The notes beneath the pieces are model-generated. The model did not search any database. It saw only the letters and a list, made by a program, of their open reading frames with translations, and was not told where the DNA came from. The position numbers and the translations under genes were made by a program. From the NCBI RefSeq assembly GCF_021869535.1, contig NW_026262593.1, positions 54,239,318-54,303,317 on the forward strand: DNA of 64,000 nt, given 5' to 3'. Positions 1-13,400 of this stretch are shown here, piece after piece (the first letter of the stretch is position 1; every line of letters begins with the position of its first letter). This DNA comes from Mytilus californianus (lineage: Eukaryota > Mollusca > Bivalvia > Mytilida > Mytilidae).

Positions 1-2
1 AA

Positions 3-911
3 TTATAAAAATAATTCTTTAAATGCATTCCACATGGTATCAAAGTGCTCTTGTCTCTTATTTTTGACTGCCATTATTTTTTCTAAATTGTACATATATT
101 TTAGCTTTTCTTTAATGGCACTGAGTGAAAGATCTTTTGAAAAACATCTACTGTTGTATATATATTGTTTCATGTATAGAAAAATCAAATTATATGGGTC
201 ACCTTTTCGAACTTTTGATATATCTCCAAAAATAAAATTTAACTTATTCAATGGCAGGCTTACCCCACCAGATAAAAACCAATAATCAATATCTTGAAAA
301 AAAATTTGGATAATCTCACAATTCCACAGAATATGTTCAACAGTTTCATCTTCTAATTTACAAAAAGTACATAAAGGGTTATCAATAAGTTTGATTTTAC
401 ATAAAAATTTATTTGTGGCAAGAATTCTGTGGTTGATTCTGTACTGAAGCCACTGTAGTTTAGTATTGACAGTGACTGTAAAAGGTAGTTTGAATATATG
501 TTTCCAAATGAGATCTTCACCTAATATTTCACCCCACTTCAGTTGTCCTGTTGGGGTCACATTGTTACTAATGAGTATTTTGTACATATCTTTAGAACCT
601 TTTCTACTTTTAAAAAAGACTTGTAAGCAAGCTGGAATAAATGGACAACATAACTTATATGAATCTTTTTTGTAATTATTTGCTGCTTTTTTGATAGCTG
701 TAATAACACTCATGTAATTCAAAAAATTTACATTGATATCATAACATTGCTGTAACAATTCTAATGAAATAAAAAATCCATTTTCATCTATTACATCATT
801 TACATATTGTAAACCATGATTAAACCAATGTTGGTAAAAAACAGGTTTATTACAAATTCTAATCATATTGTTAAACCAAATAGGACTTGATAAAAAATAT
901 TCATAGTCCAT
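3..911 (-). mobile_element. LINE (non-LTR retrotransposon) ORF2 3' end fragment, minus strand
   Basis: A 302-residue open frame on the minus strand lies in the intron before exon 1. Near residues 170-195 it has the run LQYRINHRILATNKFL followed by CTFCKLEDETVEHILWNC, a C-x2-C-x7-H-x4-C zinc knuckle typical of the region after the reverse transcriptase domain in many animal LINEs (zf-RVT). The RT catalytic domain itself would lie further right or be lost, because the frame begins at a Met near 911 with no RT motifs after it. It is probably a 5'-truncated copy antisense to the host gene. Confidence 0.8.
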
Positions 912-1156
912 ATTCCAAATTGCAATGTTAGTCTCGCAGTGAATGATTAATTATATATATATCTTGCAGTTATTTGGTAGAGGGAAAATGAGGGATTCCA
1001 GAACTATTTTCACTCATTGATTGATTTATTAAAAAAAAAAAGATGTTTGCTTTGACTTTACACAATTTTATTGTCATTTACCATTTAGAGAAAATTGACA
1101 TATGGAAAATATTATCTATAAAAGTGCTAGTATCTGTAAGTATGATTTATTTTTAG
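912..1156. other. End of intron preceding exon 1
   Basis: AT-rich intron sequence ending with a TTTTTAG acceptor at 1150-1156. No feature recognised. Confidence 0.6.
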
Positions 1157-1444
1157 CTCCTCCCGTCATCAATTTACCACCAGTATCGAAGATAGATGTA
1201 GAATTAGGGGGAAGCTTCACCATTATTTGTGAAGCTGTGGGTACACCTACACCATTAATTGTCTGGAGATTGAACTGGGGTAATATCCCTACCGGAGCCC
1301 GTGTATTCACAAGCAGCAAGAGTGGACGAGGAAATCTGACAATTACTGATGCTCGTGTTGAAGATTCTGGTGCATATACATGTGAAGCTATAAACACACG
1401 AGGTTCCATCTTTGCTACACCAGATGCTATTATTATCGTCAGAA
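1157..1444 (+). CDS. HSPG2: Perlecan exon 1: Ig domain preceding domain III
   Basis: Complete single-exon Ig I-set domain, residues 1-96, phase 1 at both ends. Strand B cysteine lies in [10 protein letters not shown], the core Trp in LIVWRLNWG and strand F cysteine in DSGAYTCEA. The WRLNWG and YTCEA-N-RG stretches closely resemble the Ig domain that precedes domain III in vertebrate perlecan. Acceptor TTTTTAG, donor GTATGT at 1445. A Met codon at 1102 is in frame but lies in the intron and is not a start. Confidence 0.93.
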
Positions 1445-4400
1445 GTATGTAAAATATGTTTATTTTATACATTTGAAAATGGAAGTTATAAAAAAGGTAG
1501 AAATAGGACGTAAAATGAGGGCAAGGTCCTCAAAAACAGAAAATGAAAAATCAATATACTAGTGAATCCAAAAAATTTAAGCACTCATGTGAAACAGGAA
1601 TACAAAATTAAACTGCATGTCAGAATTTCTACCATTGATATATTGAAAACTATGCATTTGTTAAAATTTTGTTTGTTGTCAACATATAGCAATTTTTTTG
1701 CCACATACAGCATCCTGACTTTTGGAACTTTTATGTCTTTTATATGATTCTATGACATAAAGAGAAAATAAATAAGATATTTTGTCTGCTTCTTTTTACA
1801 GAAAATTTAACAGGTACTTTATACAGAATGTAAGGATAAAGTGACCCAGTCTTGTCAATCCTGTCAATATTATTGACGCAGAAAGGATTCTACCACTGCA
1901 TCAAGTGTGATACTATATTTCTCCACATCAGACAGTTAAATTAAAATTTTCATATTTAAAAGTTGAGGCTGACCGAGCATTTTAATACTCAAATTTTGAA
2001 CATTTAAAATGCTTGTTAGGCTCAAGTTTTAGATATGAAATTTAATTTACCTGTCAAAATTGGAGAAATATTGTATTGCACAAGATTTGGTGGTGGTAAC
2101 TGTCTCTCTAATGATTTTTTGACATAATTTATTCACTGATCTGTGAAAAGTTCTTTCTTTGTAAGTGACGTCATCAGTCACTTTTTAGCTCACCTGGCCC
2201 AAAAGGCTAAGTGAGCTTTTCTCATCACTTGGCGTCCGTCGTCGTCGTCCGTCGTCGTTAACTTTTACAAAAAGTTTCTCCTCTGAAACTACTAGGCCAA
2301 ATTTGACCAAACTTAGCCACAATCGTCATTGGGGTATCTAGTTTACAAAAATGTGTCCGGTGACCCGGCCAACCAACCAAGATGGCCACCATGGCTAAAA
2401 ATAAAACATAGGGGTAAAATGTAGATTTTGGCTTATATCTTTGAAACCAAAGCATTTAGAGCAAATCTGACTGAGGTAAAATTGTTTATTAGGTCAAGAT
2501 CTATCTGCCCTGTAATTTTCAGATGAATCAGACAACCCGTTGTTGGGTTGCTGCCCCCGAATTGGTAATTTTAAGGAAATTTTGCCGTTTTTGGTTATTA
2601 TCTTCAATATTATTATAGATAGAGATAAACTGTAAACAGCAATAATGTTCAGCAAAGTAAGATCTACAAATAAGTCAACTTAACCAAAATGGTCAGTTGA
2701 CCCCTTAAGGAGTTATTGCCCTTTATAGTCAATTTTTAACCATTTTTCGTAAATTTTTGTAATCTTTTACAAAAATCTTCTCCTCTGAAACTACTAAGAC
2801 AAATTTAACCAAACTTGTCCACAATCATCATTAGGGTATCTAGTTTAAAAAATGTGTCCGATGACCCCGCCCGCGAACCAAGATGGCCGACATGGCTAAA
2901 AAATAGTACATAGGGTAAAATGCAGTTTTTGGCTCATATCTCTGAAACCAAAGCATTTAGAGCTAATCTGATGAGGATAAAATTGTTCATTAGGTCAAGA
3001 TCTATCTGCCCTGAAATTTTCAGACCAATCAGGCAACACGTTGTTGGGTTGCTGCCCCTGAATTGGTAATTTTAAGAAATTTTTGCAGCTTTTGGTTATT
3101 ATCTTGAATATTATAGATAGAGATAAACTGTAAACAGCAATAATGTACAGCAAAGTTAGATCTACAAATAAGTCAACATGACCAAAATTGTCAATTGACC
3201 CCTTAAGGAGTTATTGCCCTTTATAGTCAATTTTTTAACCAATTTTCATAAATTTTGTAAATTTTTACAAAATATTTTCCACTGTAACTACTGGGCCAAG
3301 TTCATTATAGATAGAGATAATGGTAAGGAGCAAGAATGTTCAGTAAAGTAAGATCTACAAACACATCACCATCACCAAAACACAATTTTGTCATGAATCC
3401 ATCTGTGTCCTTTGTTTAATATGCACATAGACCAAGGTGAGCGACACAGGCTCTTTAGAGCCTCTAGTTTTTTCATGATATCAAAATAGTATTTCAAATG
3501 AAAGCAAGAACATTTGGTGTCATAATTGAATTTTGACCAATGAAGAACTGGGATCAAACAAATCACACGTTGATTATAAAAAAACATATTCAACCAGTCA
3601 GGGAAAGTCTAAATTGGCTAAGAATGAGAGAAATATGATTCTCTAAATTTTTCATTATTTTCACATTTCCCAACCGATTGTGAAAAAAATTGTTCTCACT
3701 AGTGAAATATCAGTTCTCAGCAAATGATTGGTCGAAATTTAATTATGACGTCAAATTTTCTTTGTTTCTTCTGAATTGCCTATTGTGACGTCACGAAGAA
3801 AGGCAACCATACCTGGTGACATCACATATAAAGATCCCAACTTTCTGCAAATCTTTGAAAAGGAAGGATAAAAATCACCAGAGAAGCAGATTCCAACACA
3901 ATAATTCGTGTATTACGATATTTCTCCACTCTCAACAGTTAAATTTTAATTATTTAAAAAGCTCGGTAAGCCTCGTGCTTTAAATAGTAAAATTTAACTA
4001 TCTCAAGTGGAGAAATATCGTAACACACTTGTTACAGTGGTGGAATCTATAATTATCCACCAAGTGTGACAATACCTCATGATACATTTTGTGTATTTTA
4101 CAACTTTTTTCCAATGCACACTCTCCCATTTCTACCTGAAGCACAAACATTTGTATATGTCAGTTAACATATTTTATTTTAATGTTTTATTTGTTTTATG
4201 GTAAAAAAAGAAAGAAATGAAACTTAACTTGTATGAAAAGTACATTAGAATAAGCAAGAATTTCAAAATATTTTTATCAAAATTTCACTCAGGCGTAAGT
4301 TTTTAAAAATTGTATAAGAATATGATTGGAATAGGAAAGAATAGTTATCAAGGAAAAGTTTTAAACAATCATCTTCAAAAAGTCATCATTTTTACTGGAT

Positions 4401-7400
4401 ATAGCTTAAAGGAATAAAACTCAAAGAAAAATGTCTTTTGTTTTATTATTAGGATACCCAGCAGGGCTTTGCCAACAGCCGTATTTCAATGTGGAAGCTT
4501 CTGTCACGGGTGACTGTGTTCGTTGTTTCTGTTTTGGACACTCTAACGAATGTTACAGCAGCAATTTACAAATTGCACAGGTATAGTTTATTTTTAGAAA
4601 TTTTTAATTTTTAACAGTGTGAAATCTTTAAGGATTTATTTTGAAAAAACGATTTAAAATCTAATTATTTTTGCTTTGTAAATCTGATGGAAAGAAAATT
4701 GAAAGGCATTTCTGATTTAAAGGTTAGGCACAGGGGACTCTCGAGAAGTTTTGCCCATTCTGTACCTACTCTAATTGTTAACAAGTGGAAATGGCAAAAT
4801 CCACATGAAGTGTAGTGTAGTATTGATGACATACACATAAATGGTAGTGTAGTAAAGATGATATGACACATGAATTGTAATGTAGTATAGATGACACAAG
4901 ATGAACTGTAGTGTAGAAAGTATGACACTACCAGGCGACTAGGGAGAAGATGTGGCTTTCCCGTCCGTCACTTCCCTTCGCCCGACCCTCAAAAGCGAAA
5001 ACAAGTCGCCCTGTGGTTTACGATACTCGTTTTCAGTCGCTTTCATCATCACCAATATTCAATTTTTACCAATACGATGAAACAGCAATTTTTCATTTAA
5101 AAGTAAAGAAATTCAAGGCATAGACGATTTATTTTCTTCAGAAAAGAGGTTAAAGCATTGATTTCAAAGTTGGTGGCATGTTATTTCATAAAAACAATTT
5201 TTTACCACTTCCGGTACTTGTTACTCAAAGGGTACATCAAATCATTCTAACTTTCGGCAAAATAAGTTGATGAAATTTGTCTGAAGTAAATTTGTTATCC
5301 TTGTATTTCATTAAAAACGTCATATTCCTTCCCAAATAGCGTGTCAAACATCGTTTATTTTTTGTAAATTTTTCTTCGTCCGCCATTTAAATTATTGGGC
5401 ATATTATTGTACAATTACGGATCAGAGTTGGGATTTCATCGGAAACGGACCTGCTATGACCGAAATCCAGATTTTTACGATAATTACTACGGACGCATGA
5501 ATGGCACTGCTAACAGACAAAAATTGATCCAAAAAGGAAAAATTACGCGGTTAGATCTTCTTGATTAATGTATATATTTCCATGTATATGCATTGTTTCA
5601 ATTTATAAGCTAAAGTTGCTCAACTCTGGGACTATTACACTAATATAATTATATTATGTCCAAGCTTAACGTTTTTTAATTGATATAACAACTTTCTTTT
5701 CCTTTTTGGTATAAAAAAAAATCTTTATTATTAGTGCCAGATATTTAATTGTTTTTTCTGAAAAGAGGACTCGTATGATTGTGTAACTAGATATGATAAA
5801 ATTAAACAACTTTAAATTTGAAGAGTTACTTTAATTGTATACCCAGGTACAAATTCAACAATATAAAAAAATTAAGATACATATGGCCCTTAATGTATTA
5901 TAGTAAAAACCAAACATTGTAGCGCTGCGAGCGAACAAGCACTTCTCTTTCAAATCTCACCACTTCTCCCTCTCAATTTCAAAAAGAGAAGTCACTTGTC
6001 CCTATGATTCTGAAGTAGTGTGAGCCCTGGTAGTGTAGTAAAGATGACAACATATGAACTGCAGTGTAGTTTAAATGACACAACACATGAATTGTAGTGT
6101 AGTAAAAAAGACACAACACATGAACTGTAGTGTAGTAAAGATGAAATGACACATGAACTGTAGTGTAGTAAGGATGACATGACACATGAACTGTGGTGAA
6201 GTAAGGATGACATGACACATGAACTGTGGTGTAGTAAGGATGACATGACACATGAACTGTGGTGTAGTAAAGATGACATAATTTCTCTACTGTCAGAGGC
6301 TACTGTAATCCTACTAGTTTTTATGAATAATTTATATACACCAATTTTTTTATTAGAAAAATATCAGTGACATAATTCGTTCAGAATCTTATCAAAATTG
6401 AATTTTCACATATTATGATGAAAACATCGACCAAAATATGAAAATCATTGAAATGGTGGCAAAAAAAAAATGCATATGTGAAGATGAAATATTAAATAGC
6501 ACAATTTAATTGATTCTGACATAATTAAGAAGTAAATGCAAGAAGAGTTATACTTGAAAGTATGGGAAGGCTATTAGTTTCAATTTTGTTTTGTATCTTT
6601 CAGATAAACCTAGTTGGTGATATGAAATTGTTAGACACGAATGCATCAAGGACAGTTGAGACAGCCTATGTTCAGCAGCTGCCATCATTGAGGGGTGCAC
6701 AGGTGCCAAGATTTGACCGACTGTCACCCAATATGTATTATTACTGGAGTCTTCCCAGCGAGTTTCTGGGTGAAAGGGTAATTATTTTGAATTATTTTAT
6801 TTTCCAGGGTACCAATTTTTTTGGATTGAAGACGAATTGTATTTTTGAAGATATTTGATTTTTTGGTTTTTCTAAAATCTGCATACATACTTATAGAAAA
6901 TTTGTAATTGTTGAACATTTAAATTTTTAATTTCTTATACACATTAATAGAAAAGAAAGGGTATGGGGTATCCATCCATGACACAAAATCAATACAATAT
7001 GAAAATAAGGAGATGAGGTATGATTGCCAGTGAGACAAATATCCACCAAAGTTCAAGTAAAGTGGATGTAAGCAATGCACAACAAAAAACACAAAAGGCA
7101 AAGGAACACCACTTTTATTGCCGTTCTTCATCTAAAAGTTACAGTGAGGCCTAGACATGGAGCAAATAAACTCTCACCTCACTGCCAGTTTAAGACTGCC
7201 CCTAGCACCGGTTTGAGCGGAATTCTTTGCAAACTGATGATCATCCCACAAAAATCAGTATCCAATGAATAATAATGAATTTTCAGTAAACAACAAATCG
7301 TTTCAATATATTATAAAACTGGTTTAACTGCACCAATTTTTGTGCATGTACTAAGTTGGGCTCTTTAGACCATGTGTTGTTGTTTATTGTTGTTAGTCTT

Positions 7401-10400
7401 TTTTTCTATGTCTATTATTATGAAATAGCAAGTACTGGAAACTAATAAATTTTTTTAGAACACTGATGTTTATTTAAATTTTTACAGCCAATGAGTTATG
7501 GTGGAAAACAAAAATACAAAGTGTATAATGTAGTTATAGATATAGGAAAATTAAAAAAATTCAGAAAACTTACATATATTTTTTTTTACAGTTAACAAGT
7601 TATGGTGGCAAGCTACAATACAATGTGTACTATGAAATAGCTGGTTCTCAGTATCCAACTCAGCAGTCAGATGTTATAATTACGGTAGGTTTATTTTTTT
7701 TGTAACTATTGACATATGGGTAAAAAAAATTAAAAAAAAATTAGCAAATGGAATTAATGAACACATGAAATGTATTATGAAGTGAAGTTTTAAAAAAAAA
7801 ATGCCAAATTCAGGTTTTGACTCAGATGATAACAGAAGTTGCATTTTTTCCCCTTAGAATTACTTATGGGTAAAAAATTTAAAAAAAATTAACAAATGAA
7901 ATAATGAACAAATGAAGTGTATTATAAAATGAACTTTTATATGTATATGCATAAGGGTTTTGACTCGGATTTCAAGGTTCACTGACTTTCCAATTATAAC
8001 GTGCCTGCAGATCATGGTGTTCTATGGACACATATTCTTATTTTCATGTCACTTTTTCTTTTAGGGAAATGGTATTACCTTGTACCACAGAACTTCTACA
8101 CAATTCCGTCCAAGAGGAGATAACTCTGTATCAGTTGCATTTTTGCCGGTAAGTTATTAACCTATATAAAGCCAGTACATGTGCAAAACCATATGAATAA
8201 ATGAAAACAACAGGTATTTTTGTTAGAAGGTGAACGGTTGATTAATTTACTATTCAAATTTTCAAAAAAGAAAGAAAATTTAAGAGATGAAATGACGGAA
8301 ATGAAACGTCTGTTTGAAGGAAAGGGCTATTCCATTAAAATGTATGTGGGAAGGTAGGAAGGGCCTTTCAAAATATCCCTACGACCAAGAACTGTTTTTT
8401 AGATAATTTTGCATAATGGTAACAGACGCATACTGAAAAAAGACCCATGACCCACAATCAATAATTAAACTTGCCTTCCTTACCCTCCCACATACATTTT
8501 AATGTAATAGCCCTAAGGAATAATAAGGCATATTTTGAGGTCTTTTTTGGCTGTCAATTATCTGGGGGTCTTTGATAGTTCTTGTATATGAATCTCTATG
8601 AAAGACTCGGTCTACAACACATTTTTGCATAAGGTAATTAATACATAAGTGTAAGGGCTTCTAAAAAGTGCCTTGTCCTTCAAAGATATCTTTTACGTTT
8701 TTTTTTTAACACTCATGAAAAGGAATATCCCAAAGTACAGTAGAACATTGATGTCTAGATTGTCAATAAGAGAACACTGTGCATTTCTAGTAAAACCATT
8801 TTAGTCTGTGAAAAGTGTTTATTGAGGACTGTGTAACTAAACCTCTCACAGATAGAACAACTCCTTAAATAATGTGGATTCATTATTATTCGTTGGATAC
8901 CAACTTTTGTGGATTTCGTGGGTACAGGTTAACCACTAAAATAAGATGTTCAACGAAAAACAAATTTTCTATCAGCTTGTATGCAGACTTCGGTAAAACC
9001 TTAAAATTAAATATCCACGAACATATAAGTTTTCCTTAATCCACGAAAGTTGGTACCCACGAAAATAAATGAATCCACAGTAGTCATTTTGAGGTTTTCT
9101 TCAGTTCAAAAATAATTCAATGATTATTATTTGCATTTATTAGTGTGTTTATTGGTCAATGGATATGAATACAAGATTTGAGGCTCCATAGAGTACAACC
9201 TAAGGTCAAAAGGTCATGTTTAAATTTGCCTCAGGCCACCAGGTCAATTTTAAGGAAAATTAAAACAGACATCCCCAACCCATTTTTATACAACTGCAAA
9301 AATTTTTTTTGGATCGTATAATGGTATGATGTCATCGTCTGCGTCAGCGTCTGCATCTGCGTCGTCGTCCAAAGATACATTGGTTTCTGGACAATAACTC
9401 TAGTTTAAGTGAATGGATCTCTATTTTTTTAAGAAGGTTCAATACCACAAAAGGAAGGTTGGGATTGATTTTTGGGATGATGGTCCCAACCGTTAAGGAT
9501 ATTGGGGGCCCAAAACAAGCATTTTTCTAGTTTCAGGATAATAACTTGTGTATAAGTATTTCGATTGCTCTGAAATTGTACCACAAGTAGAAGGTTGGGA
9601 TTCATTTTTGGGGTTATGGGGCCAACAGTTTAGGAATTAAGGGCCAAAAAGGGGCCAAAAACTAGCATTTTTCTAGTTTCCAGACAATAACTTGTATGTT
9701 AGTGTATGGATCTCTCTGACATTGTACCACAAGGTTCCATATAACAAAGAGAAGGCTGGGATTGAGTTTGGGGTTAATTGCCCCAAACATGTAGGAATTA
9801 GGGGCCAAAAAAGGGCCAAAAACAAGCATTTTTCTAGTTTCCAGACAATAACTTGTGTGTAAGTGTATGGATCTCTCTGACATTGTACCACAAGGTTCCA
9901 TATAACAAAGAGAAGGCTGGATTGAGTTTGGGTTTAATTGCCCCAACATGTAGGAATTAGGGGCCAAAAAAGGGCCAAAAACAAGCATTTTTCTAGTTTC
10001 CAGACAATAACTTGTGTGTAAGTGTATGGATCTCTCTGAAATTGTACTACAAGATTCCATACTACAAAGGAAAGGCTGGGATTGAGTTTTGGGGTTATTG
10101 CTCCAAGGGGGGTTTTAAAAAGTTGGGGGGGGGGGGGTAATTTTTTTCTTTAATTTTTTAAGGGATTCATATTTTTTTTCAAAATTTTTTAAATTTGGAA
10201 TTTTTGTAAAGTTTCAAGAAGAAATCTTCAATTGCACAGTATTGCACAATGGATTTATAAGATCTTTGACCACATTTATTTTGTGTCAGAAACCTATATT
10301 ATGTCAAAAATTTGATCACAATCCAAATTCAGACAGTATCAAGCTTGAATATTGTGTCCAAATTTGCCCCAACTGTTGAGGGTTCGACCTCTGCGGTCGT

Positions 10401-13400
10401 ATCAGGCTGCGCTCAGCAAAGCATTTTATTGTTCTTAAGCCCAATAAAATATATAGGTCACAGTTTCTTTTAAAAGAGACGTCAGGTCACAATGTAGCAA
10501 GCCAAATCCCTAAGGTCTCAGGTCAGATTTGACTGTTTAGAGCCACATGATTACAAAATGGGATTTCATGAAATACTGCATTCAAATCATAGAATTCCAC
10601 TAAAAACTGATATGGAGGTCTTAAACTTGCAGTGAGGTGTGAGTGTTTGCTCCATATTGAAGGGAGAAATGTGATTTATGAGATAAATGCAATAAAGATT
10701 CTGTTATCTTTGCTTTAGGTTAAAACTCGTTTTCCTTTCTTTTCAATTTTTATTTATGGGTTTTAATTACTACTGTAATTTGATATTCAGATGCATTTTT
10801 GTAATGATAAAATCATGGAAGAAGTCTTAACTTGCAGTTAAATATTTTCAGAGCACAAAGTTCTACTGCATGTAATTATAAGTTTAATAGAGGATCTAGT
10901 AATAATATTTATAAGAGACATAATTTGATAATTTTAGAATGAGTGGACAAGGGAGGATCAGCCTAAGAGAGGAGATACCCCAGTAAGGGAATATGCCTCC
11001 AGGGAGGACTTGATGATGGTTCTAGAAAATGTTGAGTCCATTCTCATCCGCTCACAGTATGATGCCAGACAGACTCTAACAAGGTATGGTAGAGTGAGTG
11101 ACCCATATTCGCCGCAAAATTCGTTCATTTCCACTTACATTCGACCTACATTCGAATATTAGGAACTTTTTATGTAGGTTTCAGAAATTTTACTATATGA
11201 AAAAAATGTTTGATGAAGGAATTATCTTCAAAACATTGGTTAATTGTTCTAAAAATGAACGCAAACTCAAGAGGAAATCAAGTTGTTCGTGTACCATGGG
11301 GGACACATTTTTGCCGCAATGTATGATATGACCATCCTCATTATCCTGGTATATTATAAAAACGAATGTTTGTAATTACATGAATAAGAATGAGAGATCA
11401 TTCCTATATGATTTTTCTCACAAATATTTACTTTAAGACTGCGCATGATTGCAATATAAATCTTACATAATAGCCCAAATTGTTTAAAAACACCTGCGTA
11501 TTTCTTTATATGTGCGAATAACCTTGAAAATGGGATATAGAGGAATATCAACTGTTCGAACATTACAAACAGCCGTAACCATCTATTTAGGCAAAAACTG
11601 GGTAAAGGCACACAAATTTTACAGAAAAATAGCAAAACGGCGAAAATGTGTCCATGGCGAATATGCGCCACCCACTCTACTGTTATTAGAATAATCTAAA
11701 ATAAGGAAATATGGTATGATTGACAATGAGACAACTATGAACCAGAATCTAAATGACGTAGATTTATAGATCACTGTAGGGCCCTCGACAATGAGCAAAA
11801 CCCATGCCGCATTTCAAGGCCTTAACATAACAAAACATAAAAAAAATAAATGTGAAAACCAACGACTTGACATTTTTTGTACAAGGCTTAGGTACAGGTA
11901 AAATAAGAGGCTTTGCCTAGCATTTTTATCCTGTTTCAAGCCGATTGCCAATGTCAACAGGTCATTTTTAGGCAAAAAAAACAAGACAAAACCAAAAAAC
12001 CAAAATATAAAACTGATCAGATTTGATCATTTTAAAGGTCCCACTGGTCCTTTTAAATAAGAAGTCATTTCACAAGGGGTCCACAAAAACCCAAAAAGGT
12101 CAAAGATAAAATTTGGTTTGTCTTTCCATTTTGGAGCCACCTTCATCACTTAAGATAAATATATTTTTTATTTTTACAGGGTTAATGATTTAATCTTGAC
12201 CACAGGAGTACAGCAGGATACAGGTTTAGGCAGAGCTGTGTATGTAGAGGACTGTGTTTGTCCTGCTGGACATACTGGCTTGTCTTGTCAGGTGAGTTAC
12301 TTCCCTTGCTACACCACAGGTTTAGGTAGAGTTGTGTGTGTTGAGGATTGTTTGTCCTGCTGGACATACTGGATTGTCTTGTCAGGTGAGTTACTTCCCT
12401 TGCTACATCACAGCTTTATGTAGAGCTGTGTTTGTCCTGCTGGACATACTGGATTGTCTTGTCAGGTGAGTTACTTCCCTTACTTCACCACAGGTTTAGG
12501 CAGAGCTGTGTATGTAGAGGACTGTGTTTGTCCTGCTGGACATGCTGGATTGTCTTGTCAGGTGAGTTACTTCCCTTTCGGCACCACAGGTTTAATTGAT
12601 TGTGTACTATTGGGAATAAAGAATTGATCAGTCAGGTAAACAGAATTAATTTTTTTTGGCATTAGCATTGATGTCCAGTTTTGTTTGACAGAAAAATGTT
12701 GAATAACTGTTCTTTTCTGGAAAATAAATAATGTTGAATAAATGTTCTTTTCTGGAAAATAATAATGTTGAATAACTGTTCTTTTCTGGAAAATAATAAT
12801 GTTGAATAAATGTTCTTTCTGGAATTTACAATAATTTCTTTTTTATATTTTAGGATTGTGCCGTTGGTTACTATCGAGTAAGAAATGGACCATACCTTGG
12901 AAACTGTGTAAGGTGTCGCTGTAACGGTCACTCAAATGATTGTAATCCTTTGACTGGTCAGTGTAGGGTGAGTAAAAAGCTTTTTATGCTTCTTAAAGAA
13001 GAAGATTAAAAAAAATTGTCCAGTTTTAATCAAACATCTTCCAGAGACAATTTCAATTTGTAAAATACAAATGAGGTAAAGTGAATATACTGTTTGAAAT
13101 TTATAGCATTGAAATTATTGTACATAAACATAACATTTGAATTCAACGAAAATTTTCTGAATTCAATAAAAGTTATATATAGTTTATATATAAAATATTA
13201 CAAAAAAGTATGATTTTCAGAGACATAAAAGTTTTATTTATTTAATTCTTTCATGCAGAACCATTAGAGAAAAGAGAGTTTTTTTAAAATAATTTTCAAA
13301 ATCTCTTTACAGTCATGTCAACATAACACTGAAGGGAATAACTGTGAAAATTGCGCACGAGGTTATTATGGAGATGCCACTCAGGGTACTCCAAACGATT

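Noticed and set aside
1102-1156. In-frame ATG upstream of exon 1 as the gene's start
   Set aside because: It lies before a good TTTTTAG acceptor, has no signal peptide, and perlecan relatives have more N-terminal domains; the Ig exon is internal.
3372-3593. Minus-strand frame of 73 codons
   Set aside because: Overlaps the 3' end of the HINE-like element; no domain.
5979-6279. Three overlapping minus-strand frames rich in H, Y, S and C
   Set aside because: All three frames of a 33-bp minisatellite are open, which shows periodicity rather than coding.
9662-10060. Minus-strand frame of 132 codons with an internal repeat
   Set aside because: Product of the ~160-bp tandem core of an interspersed element.
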